Shown one piece after another: positions 54,901-60,900 of a stretch of 64,000 nucleotides of DNA; positions within the stretch are counted from its first letter, which is position 1; every line of letters starts with the position of its first letter. The notes under the pieces were generated by a model. It was not told where the DNA came from, made no database searches, and saw nothing but the letters and a program-made list of their open reading frames with translations. The stretch lies in the NCBI GenBank assembly GCA_963920705.1, contig OY987228.1, positions 17,306,565-17,370,564 of the forward strand, written 5' to 3'. The translations under genes and the position numbers were made by a program. The DNA is from Odiellus spinosus (Eukaryota; Arthropoda; Arachnida; Opiliones; Phalangiidae).

Positions 54901-57900
54901 AATCGTCACCCCCAATTAGGACGCGGCGGCTAACTTACGAGCGCTGATTATCCCTGATTAATGCGCCTAGTGGCAAAAATATCGGCTAGATGGCAAAAGA
55001 GTATACCGTCTAGATACTAGTACCACTATTCGGGAGAAACCCCGGGACGATGATAAGAATTTTTAGCGCGTAAACACTTTTCCTCCTACCCCTGCAAAGT
55101 CACTTTTCCTATATACCACTACCGCTAGCCGCCGTTTGTATATATTCTTCGTAAGAAATGATGAACCGTTCAACTCCCACACACCCAAAACTCCCCCATT
55201 TTCCTTTATTTTACTCGTCCACCGAACTTCCGAAGCATTAATGGGATTATACACCCTTACCGTAATATTTTGGCTCCAGAAAAGATTTTCCGCGATATGA
55301 AATATTTTTATAAATTTTAGTCGCTAATTTGAGTAGGCAGGCGTGGCATGGTTGAGTATTTTCTTATAAAATATTCCACACCTTATCTCCTCCCCCCTGG
55401 ACTTCCTACATACCGAGTGTCGCTAAAGCTACGGTCACACTAGCGTTTCTTAATCGGTTTGAAACGGTAAAATCGTATAAATCGATTTATCGTAGTTTCA
55501 TCTATAGGTTGATGAAACCGAATCAGTACGAAACTGGTTCCCGAAGCAGTTTCGAGAAATCGAATCAAATCGATTCGAGAAAAGACGCTTCAGAAGACTC
55601 TAGTGAAACGTTTTGAAAGGGTTTAAATCGATTCCAAGGCCTAGTATGAACGCGGCTTAATTTTGGTGACTAATTCATCGCAAATTTTGCAAATTTATTC
55701 AAATATAAGTTTACTTTCGGGAAATAAAGTTAAATTAAAATGACAAATAATTCACGGTTGTTTTTAAATTAATAGAGTAAAATAAACTCGTTTCAAATCT
55801 TCGCGTTTGATTTAAATCAATAAAATATACTTCCGTTACAAAAAAAAAAATTGTTTTAGTCAAAATTCATTAATTATTAACGGTTTCAATTAAGCGAACT
55901 AAAAATGAAGAGATATAAAAAATTGGAAGATGGAATCTGGATTTGAAATGTTGAATTTTCTCATTATTTTTCTTACAGGGAAGCCAACCTTTCCCCTTCT
56001 TCGTTCGAGCCCGATTAAAATCATTAACCTAACTGAGAGAACTTGGAGATGAAGTATAAAAATATGAATAAAGAAGAAGAAAAAATGAATTCATTATTTA
56101 TCGCTTTGCCAAAAACCGTTTTTCCTTCATCAGACTCGCGAATACTAGTATAAGAACGAAAAAAAAAAAAATTAAAATATTCTAATCAAAATCGTATTGA
56201 AAGTCATTACCAAATTATTACGCTAGTCTAGAAATTATTCGACTCTCATTACTCAAAAAAACGATCTTTTTGGAAGCGAATTTCTTCTTGTTCTTAATTC
56301 TTTATCTTCTTCATTTATTAAAAAACGACTATAAAAAGGGTTATAGTAGATCAGTTTTTTAATTATACCCTTATTAATATCCGCCTAACTAATATATCAA
56401 GGCCAAAACACGGAAGTGTCGATCCAAACTAAACTCAAAGATATGTAATTTTTAGAGACAGTTTCCATTCCGTGTCTATAATTTCTTTGAGGCGCGCACG
56501 TGGTTTTGTTAGTTACTACTTTTGCCACTATTTGCCGTTAGAGGACGCTTATAAACACACGATTATGTTATTAATTTTATCTATTAAGATAGCTTTCCAT
56601 TGTTAATAGTCCTAGCTTACATCAGAAGTAAAGTAAAAAAACGGGGGTAAAACTCACTTGGCATGGCTGTCTTCATCGTACTTGGCCTTCAGGTCGAACA
56701 GTTCAGTCTGCGTACATTCCAAGGCTATAAGAGATCAAGCGCCACCAGACGGTCGAAAAAGACAACAGCCGGAACAAAAGCGAAAATGGTAAAGAGAAGA
56801 AGAAAAAAAAAAAATAACATCGTCAGTTAAATAAAATAAAAAAACAAGAAAGAAAACTGGCGGTTATATAGAAATGGTTTTTAATAGAAATCTAGCGCTA
56901 CGTCGGATAATAGCCCAGAGGGGCCGCCGATAAAAGTAGGATGAAAGAAGCCGATACTGATGGACAGAGAAAGAAATCGTTGAAATATCGCCCCTAATCG
57001 TAGCGGCGGCAATGAGCCGAGTCAAAGGGAAATAAGGAACCCAGGCTGCACCACCTCCCATCCCTAGAGCGCAGCCTGTGCCTGTTTAGAGAGAGGTATT
57101 ACGTTGTGCGCGGTCGGGGATTAATTTTGGCATAATAAAAAAAAAAATAGAAGATAGTAACATTCGGCTACTGATTCTTTTCTATTTCTGACTAATTTCG
57201 ATAATACAAAACCGGACGGCGTTCAAAAAAAAATATATTTAAGATATCTTTTCGTTCAATTTTACTTTTGTGTTCCGCTCGTACGTATTACCGATACAAT
57301 GAAGTAACATCAGTCATCCGAAGAAAGGACTATCGTGGAATATCTACTCTTCCAAAACAAGTTGGTTATATTAATATAATTGGGATATAACCAGCAAATT
57401 TTGAGGGTGTGGATGAAATTTTGTTTTTTTTTTTTTTGGTGTAATGATATTATTGGAATTGGAAAGTCAAATCGTCAATTTAGTTTTCTATAAAGAGTGG
57501 GTGTAACGAGTAACGTTATTTTTTACAGTATCCGTATAAGGTTATTACTGAGTATTCATTACCAAACAAATACCAAAATATATATTTTGAATGAGATTGT
57601 TTTGACCTTGATTTGGAATTGTTCAATTAATTTTAAATTAATCCTAAATATTACATATTTAATTACAAATTTTAAAAGCTTGAAACTCATGAATTATTTA
57701 GAATACCATAATATTTTTAAACAAAATTATTTAAAGTAAAGCTGTCACTATTTTAAAAATTTTATAACTCTGGGTTGAGGCGTAATTTTGATACAAAAGA
57801 TAGGACTTTCTGGATTAAGCACTTTTTCAAAAGAGACCGCGCGAAAAATCAACTGTAGGTTTCTCCAATAGCCACGCGACCATAGTGATGACGTAATATA

Positions 57901-60900
57901 GCGGAAATTTTTTATTTCCAAAAATTTCGAAAATGGCGATTATAAAATCAACTATATTTATAATCGCGGTAATTATTTCTACGCTACGTATTTATTTTTC
58001 GAGCGTACTACTCAATTTAAATTTGATGTTCTTGAAAAATCAGCGACAGTTTCACTTTAAAATACAATCCCCCTCTTCCCACGGAATACCTTGAAAACTT
58101 TCACTACTGTACTGAATTAGATCTACACGAAAAACCAAGGGATAAACTTACAGGAGAAACCTATCACCCGGAATTTCCCCAAATTTAATAAAACTCAAAA
58201 TACCAAAGGGAATAAGAAGAAGAAAAAAAAATATATTCAAGTGAATTAAAGGGTGAACTCGATCTGACTTCAATACGGGAGAAAGGGCAGTAGATTTTTT
58301 TTACGCCTTTAAAACGAATTCAAACTCATCCTATATAGAAAGAGAATAAAAAAACCATCCAAATTTCCATTTCAAGGAGAACTATCGAGTAACAGAAAAC
58401 CGGCTGGGGGAAAAAAAGGCGGGTTCTGATTAGAAAAACAGGAGAAAAAGTATATAATCGAAATGTTTTTCAAGAATTTTATAAAAGAATTAAGGCGAGG
58501 GAAAGAATAGAAAAGGATAAGAAAGAAAAAAAGAAATAACGCCTTGGGGAGGTATGCGGAGGGATGAGAAGAGAACACAGAATGGATAAAAAAATCTTCC
58601 AAGAAGCTAATCGGTTAAATTTGGCCCTTTTTTTTTTCAATCCACCACTTTCCCGCTCAAGCGGCACGGCTCAAATTCATTCGCGATGAAAGAATTAACG
58701 AACTCCAATTATACTAAAGATTTTGCAAAATCTATTTTCATCCCTATGAAATTTAATATCGTGTATTAATCCACCCTATAACTTTCGTTACAATGCAAAC
58801 TTATCTAGAACAGCACAAACGTATAATATCAAAAACTAACATGGGATTAAATCAGGTAAACGATACTAGAAAACTTTCCTTTTCAAACTTTAAACTCCAT
58901 TAATCTTAAATCCGCGAACGAAGTATTGTAAAAATCAATTTCAGTTATCAGCACCAATAAACCTAACGCCCTCTTAACTCTCAAAATAACTATACAATAG
59001 AGACTAACTGAAAACTGAAATTGGTTATAATTAAATTAAATATTTGATACGAGGAGACTGAATGAATTCAATAGAGGGAAAAGAAGTAGTCTAGGTAATA
59101 TCTGTAATTAAAAAAGAATCTCATATTAAGCCTACCTCTATATTAACATTATCTTCTCAGATAAATTAATAAAATCATGCTTATTATGTCGATTAATACA
59201 CTAACTAATGGAAAGAATAAAACCAGGTATGTATAATTCAAAGCTTCCACTCCATTCTTCATCTCTCTGCGCATAAATTTAAAATCGTTTAAGGCACGCG
59301 TAGAAGGGAAGAAGTAAAATAGATAGGAAAGTAATCTAATATAAAGATTTCAAACGCATTCATAATCACTCTACGCATAACCTTCAGCATAATGGGCCTT
59401 GCGAAGAAGCTAAGAAAGAGAAAAAATTGAATAAGCGCGATTTTGAGAGTCGAACGGTTCGTTTGAAAGGGAAACCGAAGAAATTAAGATGGTTAAAAGG
59501 AATAAAAACCTTTTTTTCTTCTTCTTTCGTTTCTAAAGAGAAGCATGATGGGCCAGAAAAAAAAAAAAGGCCCACGCCACTAAAGTCAATAGCGGCAATT
59601 AAAACAAGTCAACCGTGTAGTAGAGAAAAAAGAAGGGATCCGCAACTGATCTTTTTACTCCAATAAAAAAAGGATTCGAAGAAAGGTGGGGGGATGGAAA
59701 AAGACTTGCCGAGCCGAAAAGACCAATGATAAGAAACTAAAGGGTAGATTTCCTTTCTATTTTTATTATTTTCCTTTTTTTTTTTTTAGATTTTTAATTT
59801 GACTATAGCGTAGAAGCGCACCATTTGAGCCGCTTCGAAAAACTTCTATCGAATGAGGGGATGGTGCAAATGAAAATTAAAAAAAAAAAAAAAAGTAATA
59901 GAAGGAGGAGAAATAAAAACCGACAAAGACTTTGGGCAATTTCGACATTTAATTTTTTTGCTAGAAGGGTGAGTGGGTGAGTTTTTTTAACACCGTGTTC
60001 TTTTGGTATCCAATAATTTTTACCAGTTTTCTGGTTAAGTTAAGGAGAGAAAAACGGAAATTCGTTTAGTTGAGGGGAAAGATATTGCTCGTACGACGAA
60101 AGGCCTATCCAAGCGAGCTCGTAATCCTCCGGATAAAGGAATTAAAAGAAATAAGAATTACAGAGTGCCATAGAAGGGAAATAAAAACGGAAGGGACAAT
60201 AAAACATCAATGGTATACGTATGGATAACGATAATACGTGTGAGGCTTAAATTTTTTAACGACCAATTCTCCCTTTTTTTATGTTTTTCCATTTTTAAAC
60301 TCCTCCCTTGGTTTTCTAATATTATCCCATTGTTTTATACCTTACAAATAAGATCTAGTAGCAATTAGAAAATAATAACCGTATATGATTTACAAGTAAA
60401 ATAATTTGGAGAACCTGAAGTTATTTCACAAGTTGATCACTTGAGTGTTAGTTCAATAAATCGACTTTTAAATGATCGACCAGGGGTTTATTTAATCTAC
60501 GTGCATTTGATCGACAAGGGATCATTTTTATCGAAATGCATTTGATCGGTTCATCATTTGTCGACATACACGTCGATAAAATGCAACCTTGTCGATCAAA
60601 TACACAGTTTGTAAATCGATTGGACGTCGATCAAATGCACACTTCGTCGATCGATTGCACGTCGATCAAATACACACTTCGACGACCGATTTGCAAGTCA
60701 ATCACTTGGACCAAAATCCATTGATGTTAAACGCTAGGGGAGCCCACTCTGACCAAATATGTCGAATTCTAATTTTGGTTGTTGCTATGCGTTTTCTTTC
60801 AGAATTTGTGAGGTCAGATAGCAATGCGACTACTTAACTAGAATAATTATCCTATATATTTCAAGCTAAAAAATAGATTCATCGCCCACGTTTCAATTTA

